A DNA stretch of 64,000 nucleotides from an uncultured Lachnoclostridium sp. (lineage in GTDB: Bacteria > Bacillota > Clostridia > Lachnospirales > Lachnospiraceae): assembly GCA_905212635.1 (NCBI GenBank), contig CAJMFH010000009.1:1-64000 (forward strand), in the 5' to 3' direction. The notes under the pieces were generated by a model. That model saw only the letters and a program-made list of their open reading frames with translations, ran no database searches and was not told where the DNA came from. Below are positions 43,653 through 52,395 of the stretch, in pieces. Both the position numbers and the translations under genes were made by a program. The number at the start of each line of letters is the position of its first letter. The stretch's first letter is position 1.

Positions 43653-44126
43653 ATGGAATATACAGAAATGCTATATGAAGCAATTCAAAAAGAAGAATTA
43701 ATTCTTTTTTTGAAAGGCGAAAAAGAGTATAATATTACTCCATCGCAATATACACCGGGGGCAGAACCGACAGATGTTGGTAAAGTGTTGTCTAAAGTGA
43801 TTTACAAAGTGTACGAAACAGACTCTAGCATAAAAGAGGAGTTTGAAGAAGCTTTATTAATCATGTTAGGAGAAACGGATTATGATGTGTATGTTGCAGT
43901 ATTATATATAATGAGCGAATTATTTAAGGAAAAGAATGGTTTGTCTCCGTTTAATATAAATATATTGTCCATATTGCCTAAGTTAAAGTGTGAGGTGTTA
44001 CAAAGAGAGGAATCCTTTAAGGAGGGTATGGTATATTCCAATGGATTTGTATCATCAAAGGTGCGGGATAATTTGGAGAGATTTAATCATGTGTGCAAAG
44101 AAGAATATGGAATAGAATTATTTTAA
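43653..44126 (+). CDS. Orphan immunity-like protein, copy 3 (different family)
   Basis: A 157-residue acidic protein (MEYTEMLYEAIQKEELILF start; KVRDNLERFNHVCKEEYGIELF near the end, given in part). Not related to the 114-residue pair. Either translation starts at this ATG, which has only a weak AGG upstream, or the protein is made as a fusion with the pre-toxin relic from GTG 43470. Position behind a toxin relic suggests immunity against a lost toxin tip. AT-rich. Confidence 0.55.
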   Translation: MEYTEMLYEAIQKEELILFLKGEKEYNITPSQYTPGAEPTDVGKVLSKVIYKVYETDSSIKEEFEEALLIMLGETDYDVYVAVLYIMSELFKEKNGLSPFNINILSILPKLKCEVLQREESFKEGMVYSNGFVSSKVRDNLERFNHVCKEEYGIELF

Positions 44127-44141
44127 TTTGCTTAGAGAGAG

Positions 44142-44267
44142 TTGAAAATTTGTGATGAACACGTGTTTGTTGATAATGGAGCAAAATTGATAGAAATAAG
44201 GAAAGATGGTACGGAAATATTGAGAGCAATTTATAGTGAAGCAAAAATAATAAGAGAGGATTTGTGA
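44142..44267 (+). pseudogene. Truncated C-terminal gene remnant
   Basis: A 41-codon frame (TTG first codon) ending at TGA 44265 that reads like a natural C-terminus (AKLIEIRKDGTEILRAIYSE). It has no ribosome site and a stop just upstream, so it is probably the end of a lost toxin or immunity gene. The rest of the gap to 44504 holds only the next promoter. Confidence 0.45.
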
Positions 44268-44391
44268 AAATATCTGCGGAAAGAAATTCAAAATATGGTG
44301 GTTGTTTTGATCTATAGAGTCTAGTTGATAAAATTTATGTAAGATTACCGTTTTAATTATTATCCGTGTGGGAACCCAAAGAGATATATGG

Positions 44392-44420
44392 TTGTAAAGT
44401 TTGCAAATACATGTTAAAAT
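44392..44420 (+). promoter_or_regulatory. aroB promoter
   Basis: TTGTAA (44392-44397), 17-bp spacer, TAAAAT (44415-44420), 84 nt before aroB; marks the end of the toxin island. Confidence 0.55.
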
Positions 44421-44504
44421 GACTATAGCATTTTTTGTAACTGGTATTGGCCGTCGTGCCAGCAGCTTGGTACAATGGATATACTATGAGCAGGAGGACG
44501 ACAG

Positions 44505-45617
44505 ATGAGTAATTTTAAAGTAGAATTGAAAAAAGTAGTGGACGATTCCTATGAGGTGCAGATCGGGAAAAATCTGATCCCGGAACTGGTGAAAGATTTA
44601 ACCGGAGGACTGGCAGGAACTATACATAAATTTGCAGTGATCACGGATTCTACCGTGGAGCCATTGTATGGCAGACAGATCTGTGACAGATTAAATGAGG
44701 CGGGCGCGCAGGCAGAGTTATTTGTGTTTCCAGCGGGAGAAAAAAGTAAGGTAAGAAAGACAAAGGAAATGCTGGAGGACGCCATGCTGGCAAAAGGATT
44801 CCGGAGAGACTGCTGTGTCGTAGCCGTTGGAGGCGGCGTAGTTTCGGATCTCGCCGGTTTTGTGGCAGGTACGTTTGGCAGAGGAGTGCCGTTTGTAAAT
44901 TATGCGACGACACTTCTTGCGGCAGCGGATGCGTCCATCGGGGGAAAGACAGCCGTAGATACGGATCTTGCAACCAATCTGATCGGTCTGATCTATCAGC
45001 CGAAAAAGGTTTATGTGGACATTGATACGTGGAAAACACTTCCGAAAAACCACCTCATCAATGGGATGGCAGAGACGATTAAACATGCGTGTCTGGCAGA
45101 TTTTGAATTGTTTGAATATATCGAGAAAAATATTGACAAAATTTTACAGTGCGACCCGGAAGCGTGCGAATATATTTCAGAGAAAAACTGCAATGTAAAA
45201 TATCAGGTTGTCATGAAGGATGAAAAGGAGAAGAGCCTGCGCGAGATTTTGAACCTTGGACACACGGTGGGACGTGCGATCGAGACGGTAAGCGATTACA
45301 AACTGCTTCATGGAGAGGCGCTTTCCATCGGAATGGTGGCACAGGTGACACTGGGATGTAAACTTGGATTCTTAACGGAAGAAGAAAGAGACCGTGTCAT
45401 CGCGTTGCAGAAAAAGGTGGGACTGCCGGTAGAAATTCCGGATTATATCGACCGGGAGGCACTGGTAAAGAAGTTGTATACGGATAAGAAAGTACGCGAT
45501 GGAAAACTCCGTTTTGTATTCCAGAAGGGAATTGGAGAGGTGATGACATTTGGGGAGGATGTGTATGCCAGACCGGTAGCGGAAGAGGAAATCCGTGAAA
45601 TTCTTATGAATATGTAA
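44505..45617 (+). CDS. aroB: 3-dehydroquinate synthase
   Basis: Second shikimate-pathway step: DAHP to 3-dehydroquinate with NAD and zinc. The 370-residue protein has the family pattern: VAVGGGVVSDLAGFVAGTF and YATTLLAAADASIGGKTAVD around the NAD/substrate site, and zinc ligands in NGMAETIKHA, ILNLGHTVGRAIE and LLHGEALSIG. Normal length. Likely leads a transcript with yraN and der; it serves the same aromatic network as tyrA and trpEGD. Confidence 0.96.
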   Translation: MSNFKVELKKVVDDSYEVQIGKNLIPELVKDLTGGLAGTIHKFAVITDSTVEPLYGRQICDRLNEAGAQAELFVFPAGEKSKVRKTKEMLEDAMLAKGFRRDCCVVAVGGGVVSDLAGFVAGTFGRGVPFVNYATTLLAAADASIGGKTAVDTDLATNLIGLIYQPKKVYVDIDTWKTLPKNHLINGMAETIKHACLADFELFEYIEKNIDKILQCDPEACEYISEKNCNVKYQVVMKDEKEKSLREILNLGHTVGRAIETVSDYKLLHGEALSIGMVAQVTLGCKLGFLTEEERDRVIALQKKVGLPVEIPDYIDREALVKKLYTDKKVRDGKLRFVFQKGIGEVMTFGEDVYARPVAEEEIREILMNM

Positions 45618-45630
45618 ATGAGGGACAGGA

Positions 45631-45981
45631 TTGAATAAAAGACAGCTGGGAAGCGAAAAAGAAAGGCTTGCGGCGGAATATCTGCGGGAGCATGGGTATG
45701 AGATTGTTACGTGCAATTACCGCTGCCGTCAGGCGGAAATTGATATTATCGCGAAAAAAGAGGAATATTTGATTTTTATTGAAGTAAAATATCGTAAGAA
45801 CAAACAATGCGGGGGAAGTTTGTATGCGGTTTCCCGTGCAAAGCAGCAGAAGATCTGTTATGCCGCCAGACATTATATTGCGAAGCACAACATTCCTCTT
45901 AACCACCCGATGCGGTTTGATGTACTTGCCATTGATGGAGAGGAGATCATGCATATCAAAAATGCGTTTGAGACATACTAG
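45631..45981 (+). CDS. yraN: YraN family (UPF0102) nuclease-like protein
   Basis: A 116-residue small protein with a restriction-endonuclease-like fold pattern (AEIDIIAKK, LIFIEVKYR: the D-ExK residues). Role not established; often linked to DNA processing. TTG start at 45631, 13 nt after aroB. Ordinary length for the family. Confidence 0.88.
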   Translation: MNKRQLGSEKERLAAEYLREHGYEIVTCNYRCRQAEIDIIAKKEEYLIFIEVKYRKNKQCGGSLYAVSRAKQQKICYAARHYIAKHNIPLNHPMRFDVLAIDGEEIMHIKNAFETY

Positions 45982-46033
45982 TACTTGATTTTATTCGGAA
46001 TATTTAGTAAAATATACGGATGGAGGAATTGAA

Positions 46034-47356
46034 ATGAGTAAACCAATTGTAGCAATTGTTGGCCGCCCAAACGTAGGAAAGTCAACATTATTTAATACAC
46101 TTGCCGGAGAAAAAATATCAATTGTAAAAGATTACCCGGGAGTGACAAGAGATCGAATTTATGCAGATATCACCTGGCTGGATCACAGTCTTTCGTTGAT
46201 CGATACCGGTGGTATTGAGATGGATAGCAAAGATGCAATGCTTTCTCATATGAGAGAGCAGGCAAATATCGCCATAGAGACAGCGGATGTCATTATGTTT
46301 GTTACAGATGTCAGACAGGGACTTGTCGATGCAGACTTTAAAGTGGCTGATATGCTTCGCAAATCCGGGAAACCGGTTATTTTAGTTGTAAATAAAGTGG
46401 ATAATTTTGACAAATTCATGCCGGATGTGTATGAGTTTTATAATCTTGGCATCGGAGAACCACATCCGGTATCGGCTTCGTCCAAACTGGGACTTGGTGA
46501 TATGTTAGATGCCGTGTGGGAACTTGTGGATGCGGAAAAATTTGAAGAAGAGGAAGATGACCGTCCAAAGATTGCCATCGTTGGAAAGCCAAATGCCGGA
46601 AAATCATCTTTGATCAATAAGTTGATCGGAAAAGACCGCGTGATCGTATCGGATATCGCCGGTACGACGAGAGATGCCATCGATACCGAGGTGGTGCGTG
46701 ACGGTAAAGAATATATCTTTATTGATACAGCGGGACTCCGTCGTAAAAATAAGATCAAAGAGGATCTGGAGCGTTACAGCATCATTCGTACGGTTGCAGC
46801 CATTGAACGATCGGATGTCGTCATACTGATGATCGATGCGGTCGAAGGTGTGACAGAACAGGATGCCAAAATTGCCGGTATCGCACATGAACGCGGCAAG
46901 GGATTGATCATTGCCGTCAACAAATGGGATGCCGTGGAAAAAGACAATCATACGGTAAAAGAGTATACCAATAAAGTAAGAGAAGTGCTTTCGTTCGTGC
47001 CTTATGCGGAAATTGTATTTATTTCGGCACTGACCGGCCAGAGAACGAATAAATTATTTGAATATATTGAAAAAGTAATTCAATTTCATTCCATGCGTAT
47101 TCAGACAGGTGTGCTGAATGAAATTCTGATGGAAGCGGTAGCGATGCAGCAGCCACCGTCAGACAAGGGAAAACGGTTGAAATTGTTTTACATGACGCAG
47201 GTGTCTACGAAGCCGCCTACCTTTGTATTGTTTGTAAACAGCAAAGAACTGATGCACTTTTCGTATCAGCGTTATATTGAAAACCGTATACGCGATACGT
47301 TTGGCTTTATCGGTACACCGATACGAATGTTCATTCGTGAACGGAAGGAGAAATAA
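46034..47356 (+). CDS. der: Ribosome assembly GTPase Der (EngA)
   Basis: Essential GTPase for 50S subunit maturation. The 440-residue protein has two GTPase domains in tandem, each with its own P-loop (GRPNVGKSTLFN and GKPNAGKSSLIN), DTGG/DTAG switch and NKVD/NKWD specificity motifs, and a C-terminal KH-like domain (FVLFVNSKELMHFSYQRYIENRIR, in part). AGGAGG-like site precedes the ATG. Followed at 2 nt by plsY. Confidence 0.97.
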   Translation: MSKPIVAIVGRPNVGKSTLFNTLAGEKISIVKDYPGVTRDRIYADITWLDHSLSLIDTGGIEMDSKDAMLSHMREQANIAIETADVIMFVTDVRQGLVDADFKVADMLRKSGKPVILVVNKVDNFDKFMPDVYEFYNLGIGEPHPVSASSKLGLGDMLDAVWELVDAEKFEEEEDDRPKIAIVGKPNAGKSSLINKLIGKDRVIVSDIAGTTRDAIDTEVVRDGKEYIFIDTAGLRRKNKIKEDLERYSIIRTVAAIERSDVVILMIDAVEGVTEQDAKIAGIAHERGKGLIIAVNKWDAVEKDNHTVKEYTNKVREVLSFVPYAEIVFISALTGQRTNKLFEYIEKVIQFHSMRIQTGVLNEILMEAVAMQQPPSDKGKRLKLFYMTQVSTKPPTFVLFVNSKELMHFSYQRYIENRIRDTFGFIGTPIRMFIRERKEK

Positions 47357-47358
47357 TC

Positions 47359-48024
47359 GTGAATTATATTATAACAGGTGTTATTATTTTAATCATAGGA
47401 TATGCATTCGGCTGTTTTTCTACCGGCTATTTTGTGGGAAAGAAAAACGGACTGGATATTCGTTCGACCGGAAGTGGAAATATCGGTACAACCAATGCAT
47501 TGCGTTCGCTGGGGGCCAAAGCAGGAGCAATCACTTTTTTAGGAGATCTGTTAAAGGCGTTTATCCCGACTCTTGTGGTAAAATTTGCCTTTTGTCCGGC
47601 AATGGGATATGCGGATGATATCACCTATTTATTTACTCTTTTGGCAGGACTTGGTGTCGTGATGGGACATAATTTTCCGTTTTATCTGCATTTTAAAGGG
47701 GGAAAAGGAATCGCCGTTTCTGCGGCGGTTATTGTGGTGTCAAACCTTCATCCGGTCTTTATCGGAATCGGACTTGCCATCTTTATTCTTGTTGTGGCAG
47801 TGACAAGATATGTTTCGCTCGGGTCTTTGATCGTCGTGTGGTACATTCCGATTTTTACGGTATTATACTATCGTGACAGCGAACTTTTTCCATTGATTTT
47901 AATCGTAAGTTTATTGTTTACGATTTTAGCTTACATAAAACATAAAGCAAACATCATACGTTTGATTCATGGTACAGAAAATAAGTTAGGTGAAAAAAAG
48001 GAGAAGAAGAGTGAAGAAAATTAG
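47359..48024 (+). CDS. plsY: Acyl-phosphate:glycerol-3-phosphate acyltransferase
   Basis: Membrane enzyme that acylates glycerol-3-phosphate, first step of phospholipid synthesis. The 221-residue protein has about five helices with the three conserved loops: STGSGNIGTTNALRSLG, HNFPFYLHFKGGKGIA and a later membrane-edge motif. GTG start at 47359. The der-plsY-gpsA order is common in Clostridia, and GpsA supplies the substrate of PlsY. Confidence 0.95.
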   Translation: MNYIITGVIILIIGYAFGCFSTGYFVGKKNGLDIRSTGSGNIGTTNALRSLGAKAGAITFLGDLLKAFIPTLVVKFAFCPAMGYADDITYLFTLLAGLGVVMGHNFPFYLHFKGGKGIAVSAAVIVVSNLHPVFIGIGLAIFILVVAVTRYVSLGSLIVVWYIPIFTVLYYRDSELFPLILIVSLLFTILAYIKHKANIIRLIHGTENKLGEKKEKKSEEN

Positions 48025-49018
48025 TTTTTTGGGTGCAGGAAGCTGGGGAACCGCATTGGCAATTTTATGTGCCAATAACGGACACAAGGTAACAATCTGG
48101 TCAAAAATCAAATCCGAGACCGATATGCTTCGTGAAAAGAGAGAGCACGTTGATCGTCTTCCGGGGGTAAAACTTCCGGATAGTATTGAGATAGAAGATG
48201 ACCTTGAAAAAGCCTGCACGGGACAGGATATTATCGTATTTTCAGTGGCTTCCCCATTCGTGCGTTCCACAGCAGAACTGGCAAAGCCATTTATCCGTGA
48301 TGGACAGATCATTGTCAACGTGGGAAAAGGTATTGAGGATAAGACATTGATGACACTTTGCGAAGTACTTGCGGATGTACTTCCGATGGCGGATGTTGCA
48401 GTGCTTTCCGGTCCGAGTCATGCGGAAGAAGTGTCTCAGGGAGTGCCTACTACAGTTGTAGTAGGAGCAAAATCCGAGAAAACCGGTGTATTTATTCAGG
48501 ATGTGTTTATGAGTGAATGTTTCCGTGTATACATCAGCCCGGATATGATCGGCATTGAACTCGGCGGTTCTTTGAAAAATGTAATCGCGCTGGCTGCCGG
48601 TATGCTGGATGGTATGGAGCTTGGTGATAATACCAAAGCGGCACTGATGACCCGCGGTATTCTGGAAATCAGTCGTCTTGGAGTGGAACTTGGCGGTAAG
48701 ATGGAGACATTTTTCGGTTTATCCGGAATTGGAGATCTTATTGTAACATGTACAAGTAAGCACAGTCGCAATCATAACTGTGGTTATCTTCTCGGAAAGG
48801 GAAAGACACTGGAAGAGGCAAAAGCAGAGATTAAGCAGGTTGTGGAAGGTGTAAACTGTGCGCAGGCTGCAATGGCACTGGCAAATCGTTATCATGTATC
48901 GATGCCGATTGTAGAGCAGATTAATGCGGTCTTGTTTGAGGGCAAGACGACCAAGCAGGCATTAAAAGAACTTCTTATGCGTGACCGCGTGAGTGAATAC
49001 CGCACATTGAGCTGGTAA
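48011..49018 (+). CDS. gpsA: Glycerol-3-phosphate dehydrogenase (NAD(P)+)
   Basis: Makes sn-glycerol-3-phosphate from dihydroxyacetone phosphate for phospholipids. The 335-residue protein starts KKISFLGAGSWGTALAI (Rossmann site), with SGPSHAEEV and LGGSLKNVIALAAG holding the catalytic Lys region, and GLSGIGDLIVTC. Start: GTG at 48011 with AGGAG 7 nt upstream, overlapping plsY by 14 nt; a GTG at 47990 adds an unlikely Lys/Arg-rich leader. Confidence 0.95.
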   Translation: MKKISFLGAGSWGTALAILCANNGHKVTIWSKIKSETDMLREKREHVDRLPGVKLPDSIEIEDDLEKACTGQDIIVFSVASPFVRSTAELAKPFIRDGQIIVNVGKGIEDKTLMTLCEVLADVLPMADVAVLSGPSHAEEVSQGVPTTVVVGAKSEKTGVFIQDVFMSECFRVYISPDMIGIELGGSLKNVIALAAGMLDGMELGDNTKAALMTRGILEISRLGVELGGKMETFFGLSGIGDLIVTCTSKHSRNHNCGYLLGKGKTLEEAKAEIKQVVEGVNCAQAAMALANRYHVSMPIVEQINAVLFEGKTTKQALKELLMRDRVSEYRTLSW

Positions 49019-49069
49019 AAACCGGAAAATCACAGGACTTTTTGGAGATCCCTTGAATAAAATGAAAGA

Positions 49070-49112
49070 AAACAGCCATACTATCGAAAAAAGGAAGGAT
49101 GGCTGTTTTTTT
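49070..49112 (+). terminator. gpsA operon terminator
   Basis: AAACAGCCAT (49070-49079) pairs with ATGGCTGTTT (49099-49108) and the T-run ends at 49112, directly against the next ATG. AGGAAGG lies in the loop. Confidence 0.7.
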
Positions 49113-49547
49113 ATGTGGGGAATTATTATTGGATTGATATCCGGAGCACTGATGAGTGTTCAGGGCGTATTTAATGCGGAAGTGACAAAGCAGAGCAGTA
49201 TCTGGCTGTCGGCAGCGTTTGTACAGATCACGGCATTTGTGGTGTGCGTTTTGGCGTGGTTTATTACCGGAAAAGAGGGGACGATATCCAGCTTGTTTCA
49301 GGTGCAGCCGAAATACATGCTGTTAGGCGGTGCAATCGGCGCTTTTATCACGTATACGGTAATTCAGGCGATGAATCAATGCGGGCCGGCAAGAGCCGTT
49401 ATGTTTATTGTTACGGCGCAGCTGATCGTTGCCTATCTGATTGAATTAATGGGATTGTTCGGCGTTGACAAACAGACATTTGAATGGCGGAAGATCATAG
49501 GTTTGATCGTGATGATTGCAGGAATCATTACCTTTAAATGGAAATAG
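49113..49547 (+). CDS. YdcZ/DUF606-type DMT transporter
   Basis: A 144-residue membrane protein with about five helices (MWGIIIGLISGALMSVQGVF start), matching the usual length of YdcZ half-size DMT transporters, which often work as paired subunits; substrate unknown. The longer frame from TTG 49053 has a GGAG but would translate the terminator hairpin into a hydrophilic extension, so the ATG at 49113 is preferred. The ribosome site for that ATG is weak and 12 nt away in the hairpin loop. Confidence 0.75.
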   Translation: MWGIIIGLISGALMSVQGVFNAEVTKQSSIWLSAAFVQITAFVVCVLAWFITGKEGTISSLFQVQPKYMLLGGAIGAFITYTVIQAMNQCGPARAVMFIVTAQLIVAYLIELMGLFGVDKQTFEWRKIIGLIVMIAGIITFKWK

Positions 49548-49567
49548 AAAAAAACTGAAAATATTTG

Positions 49568-49596
49568 TTGTAAAAAAATCATTTCAGTATTACAAT
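49568..49596 (+). promoter_or_regulatory. comEA promoter
   Basis: TTGTAA (49568-49573), 17-bp spacer, TACAAT (49591-49596). Confidence 0.6.
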
Positions 49597-49645
49597 AAAG
49601 ATGTGCATTTTTGATTGTTGTTCCTGGAGACAGGAGAGCAAATAT

Positions 49646-50227
49646 ATGAAACAAAATAATATCATTCTGTTGCTTGCAGTGGTCGGAATTTGTGTTTGCG
49701 GTGGTATCTGGCTGTATCAGGGAAAAAAGGTACAGACTTCAGAAACGATCGTGTCAGAGGAAACGAACGATCGTTTGTCACAGCAAACCGCAGAGAACGA
49801 AGAAGGACAGATTTATATACACATTGTAGGGGCAGTAAAAAAGCCCGGTGTATATACATTTCAGAAAAAACCGCGTGTGATCGAAGTAGTAGAAAAAGCC
49901 GGTGGTTTTACGAAAGATGCCGTTACGACGGAGATTAATCAGGCAGAACTTGTAGAAGACGGCATGCAGCTTACGATTGCTTCACAGAAAGATCCGAAGC
50001 AAAAAGAAGGACAGGACGCGGAGCAGACGGAAACGGGAAAAGTAAATCTGAATGCAGCGACCAAGGAGCAATTGATGACACTGACAGGAATTGGAGAAGC
50101 AAAAGCAATTGCGATCATCGCATATCGGGAAGAAAAGGGAAAATTTCAAAAACCGGAAGACCTGATGAATATACCGGGAATCAAAGAGGGAGTTTTTGAT
50201 AAGATCAAATCCCAGATATGCATATAA
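49646..50227 (+). CDS. comEA: Competence DNA receptor ComEA
   Basis: Membrane-anchored DNA-binding protein of the uptake machinery. The 193-residue protein has an N-terminal helix (about residues 5-23), a SLBB domain (VGAVKKPGVYTFQKKPRV, in part) and a C-terminal helix-hairpin-helix pair (VNLNAATKEQLMTLTGIGE; LMNIPGIKEG). CAGGAGAG precedes the ATG at 49646. comEC lies 3 kb downstream, so both uptake proteins are close but separated by a two-component system. Confidence 0.9.
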   Translation: MKQNNIILLLAVVGICVCGGIWLYQGKKVQTSETIVSEETNDRLSQQTAENEEGQIYIHIVGAVKKPGVYTFQKKPRVIEVVEKAGGFTKDAVTTEINQAELVEDGMQLTIASQKDPKQKEGQDAEQTETGKVNLNAATKEQLMTLTGIGEAKAIAIIAYREEKGKFQKPEDLMNIPGIKEGVFDKIKSQICI

Positions 50228-50264
50228 AACAGGAATAGAGAATAATTGGAAAGGAAGAGGGCAG

Positions 50265-50957
50265 ATGGCAAAGAAGGTTTTGGTAGTAGATGACGAGAAA
50301 ATGATCGTTAAGGGGCTGCGTTTTAGTCTTGAACAGGATGGCATGGAGGTTGATTGTGCGTACGATGGAGAAGAGGCATTGACGGCAATCAAACAAAATA
50401 CATATGATGTGGTCTTACTGGATGTTATGCTTCCAAAACTTTCCGGTTTCGATGTGTGCCAGCAGGTTCGGGAGTTTTCTGATGTACCGATCATTATGCT
50501 TACTGCAAAGGGAGAGGATATGGATAAGATCCTTGGATTAGAGTACGGTGCAGATGATTATATTACCAAACCTTTCAATATTCTTGAAGTAAAGGCGCGT
50601 ATCAAAGCGATCATGCGCCGCAGTTCCAAACGCGAAGCAAAAGAACAGGAAAATTCTTCGGTACGCGTATTTGGAAATATGAAAGTGGACATTGACAGCA
50701 GACGTGTGTTTATTGATGAAAAAGAAGTGAATTTAACTGTAAAAGAGTTTGATCTGCTTGAACTCTTAATGAATAATCCCAATAAAGTTTACAGCAGGGA
50801 GAAACTGCTCAATGATGTCTGGGGATATGAATATCTTGGAGATGTCAGAACGGTAGATGTTCATGTAAGGCGGCTTCGTGAGAAGGTAGAAAAAACGCCG
50901 AGTGAACCGAAATTTATACATACAAAATGGGGTGTTGGTTATTATTTCCAGGTTTAA
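50265..50957 (+). CDS. OmpR/PhoB-family response regulator
   Basis: A 230-residue regulator with a receiver (KVLVVDDEK; phospho-Asp in VVLLDVMLP; ITKPF Lys) and a winged-helix DNA-binding domain (VRTVDVHVRRLREKVE; THIHTKWGVGYYF-like end). AGGAAGAGGG precedes the ATG at 50265; the longer frame begins inside comEA. It is paired with the downstream HAMP kinase. Resembles WalR/PhoP-type regulators, but the regulon cannot be told from this sequence. Confidence 0.9.
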   Translation: MAKKVLVVDDEKMIVKGLRFSLEQDGMEVDCAYDGEEALTAIKQNTYDVVLLDVMLPKLSGFDVCQQVREFSDVPIIMLTAKGEDMDKILGLEYGADDYITKPFNILEVKARIKAIMRRSSKREAKEQENSSVRVFGNMKVDIDSRRVFIDEKEVNLTVKEFDLLELLMNNPNKVYSREKLLNDVWGYEYLGDVRTVDVHVRRLREKVEKTPSEPKFIHTKWGVGYYFQV

Positions 50958-52395
50958 AAACTTTTTTCATCAATTTAAAAGTACACGGGTTCAAAGTCTT
51001 GGCGTACTGGTAATTATTGGAATTATTCCTTTGATAATCTTTTCTGTTGTTTTTTTAAATGTATTTCGTACAAGAAGCATCAGTCAGCGGGTGTCGGAAA
51101 TTCAGGTGCGTGGAAACGTTATTTCCAATCTTATTGTCGGTTCCGGTTATCTGACGGCGGCAGGAGAACAGAGCGAAAAAGTGGATACCGAATTATCCCA
51201 GGTCTCGGATATGTATGATGGAAGGATTCTTATCATCGATTCGAGACTGAAAGTGGTACGCGATACCTATGGATTGGAAGAGGACGGGATTGTTGTGCTT
51301 CCGGAAGTAATTCAATGTTTTCGTGGCGAAGCTACTAAGATTGTAAATCAGCATAAAGATAATGTGGAGATTTATCTGCCGGTAGACAGTGCAGATCATA
51401 AATCCGTTTATGGTGTGATTGTAATGAACTTTTCATTTCAGTCCATCCAGGCGTTGTATGATAATATCCGCACGGTGAGTATTTCCATAATTTTACTTTT
51501 AGCAGTCAATATTATCGTGGTTTCATGGATTTATTCCGGACATGTAGTAAAGCCGTTAAAAAGTGTGGTACGGGCAATCGGACATATTGAATCCGGAGAT
51601 TTCAGTGAACAGATGGAAGTGCGTGACAATATTGAGGTGGAACAGATTTCAGATGCAATCAACTCCATGCTTACCAAAGTACAGAATCTAGAGGATTCGC
51701 GGCAGGAGTTTGTGTCTAATGTATCACATGAATTGAAAACACCGATCACATCGATCAAAGTCCTTGCGGAATCTCTGACGATGCAGGAAGATGTTCCGGT
51801 GGAATTATACCGGGAATTTATGGGAGATATCAATCAGGAACTTGACCGCATGAATAAGATCGTCAATGACCTGCTTTCTCTTGTAAAAATGGATAAATCG
51901 GCGGTTCAGATGTCAATTGAAGAAGTAAATATCAACGAATTTATCGAAGGTATTTTGAAGGGAATTACGCCGATCGCATCAAAACGGAACATTGAAATTA
52001 TCTTTGAGAGTGTGCGCCCGGTAAGTGCCCAGATTGACAGTGTCAAATTGGGAATGGCATTTACCAATATTATTGAAAATGCAGTAAAATACAATTTTGA
52101 CAATGGATGGGTGAAAGTTACGTTAAACGCAGACCATAAATTTTTCTACCTGCGCGTGGCAGATTCCGGAGTAGGAATACCGGAAGAACTTCAGGATCAC
52201 ATTTTTGAACGTTTCTATCGTGTGGATAAGGCAAGATCCCGGGAAACCGGTGGAAACGGACTTGGTCTTGCCATTACGAGAAATGCGATATTACTGCATC
52301 GCGGTTCGATTAAAGTACATAGTGTGGAAAAACAGGGAACGACGTTTGCTGTGAGAATTCCATTGATCTATCAGGCACAAGGAGGAAATTCGTGA
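50932..52395 (+). CDS. Sensor histidine kinase with HAMP domain
   Basis: A ~487-residue membrane kinase: first helix (STRVQSLGVLVIIGIIPLII, in part), an external domain of ~130 residues, second helix, HAMP linker (VVKPLKSVVRAIGHIESGD, in part), His in SNVSHELKTPITS, and an ATPase domain with NIIENAVKYN and GNGLGLAITR. WalK-like in layout but without an obvious PAS domain. The start is uncertain: GTG at 50932 overlaps the regulator by 26 nt; alternatives at 50902 or 50935 cannot be excluded. Co-transcribed with the regulator and the GerMN lipoprotein. Confidence 0.87.
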   Translation: MLVIISRFKNFFHQFKSTRVQSLGVLVIIGIIPLIIFSVVFLNVFRTRSISQRVSEIQVRGNVISNLIVGSGYLTAAGEQSEKVDTELSQVSDMYDGRILIIDSRLKVVRDTYGLEEDGIVVLPEVIQCFRGEATKIVNQHKDNVEIYLPVDSADHKSVYGVIVMNFSFQSIQALYDNIRTVSISIILLLAVNIIVVSWIYSGHVVKPLKSVVRAIGHIESGDFSEQMEVRDNIEVEQISDAINSMLTKVQNLEDSRQEFVSNVSHELKTPITSIKVLAESLTMQEDVPVELYREFMGDINQELDRMNKIVNDLLSLVKMDKSAVQMSIEEVNINEFIEGILKGITPIASKRNIEIIFESVRPVSAQIDSVKLGMAFTNIIENAVKYNFDNGWVKVTLNADHKFFYLRVADSGVGIPEELQDHIFERFYRVDKARSRETGGNGLGLAITRNAILLHRGSIKVHSVEKQGTTFAVRIPLIYQAQGGNS

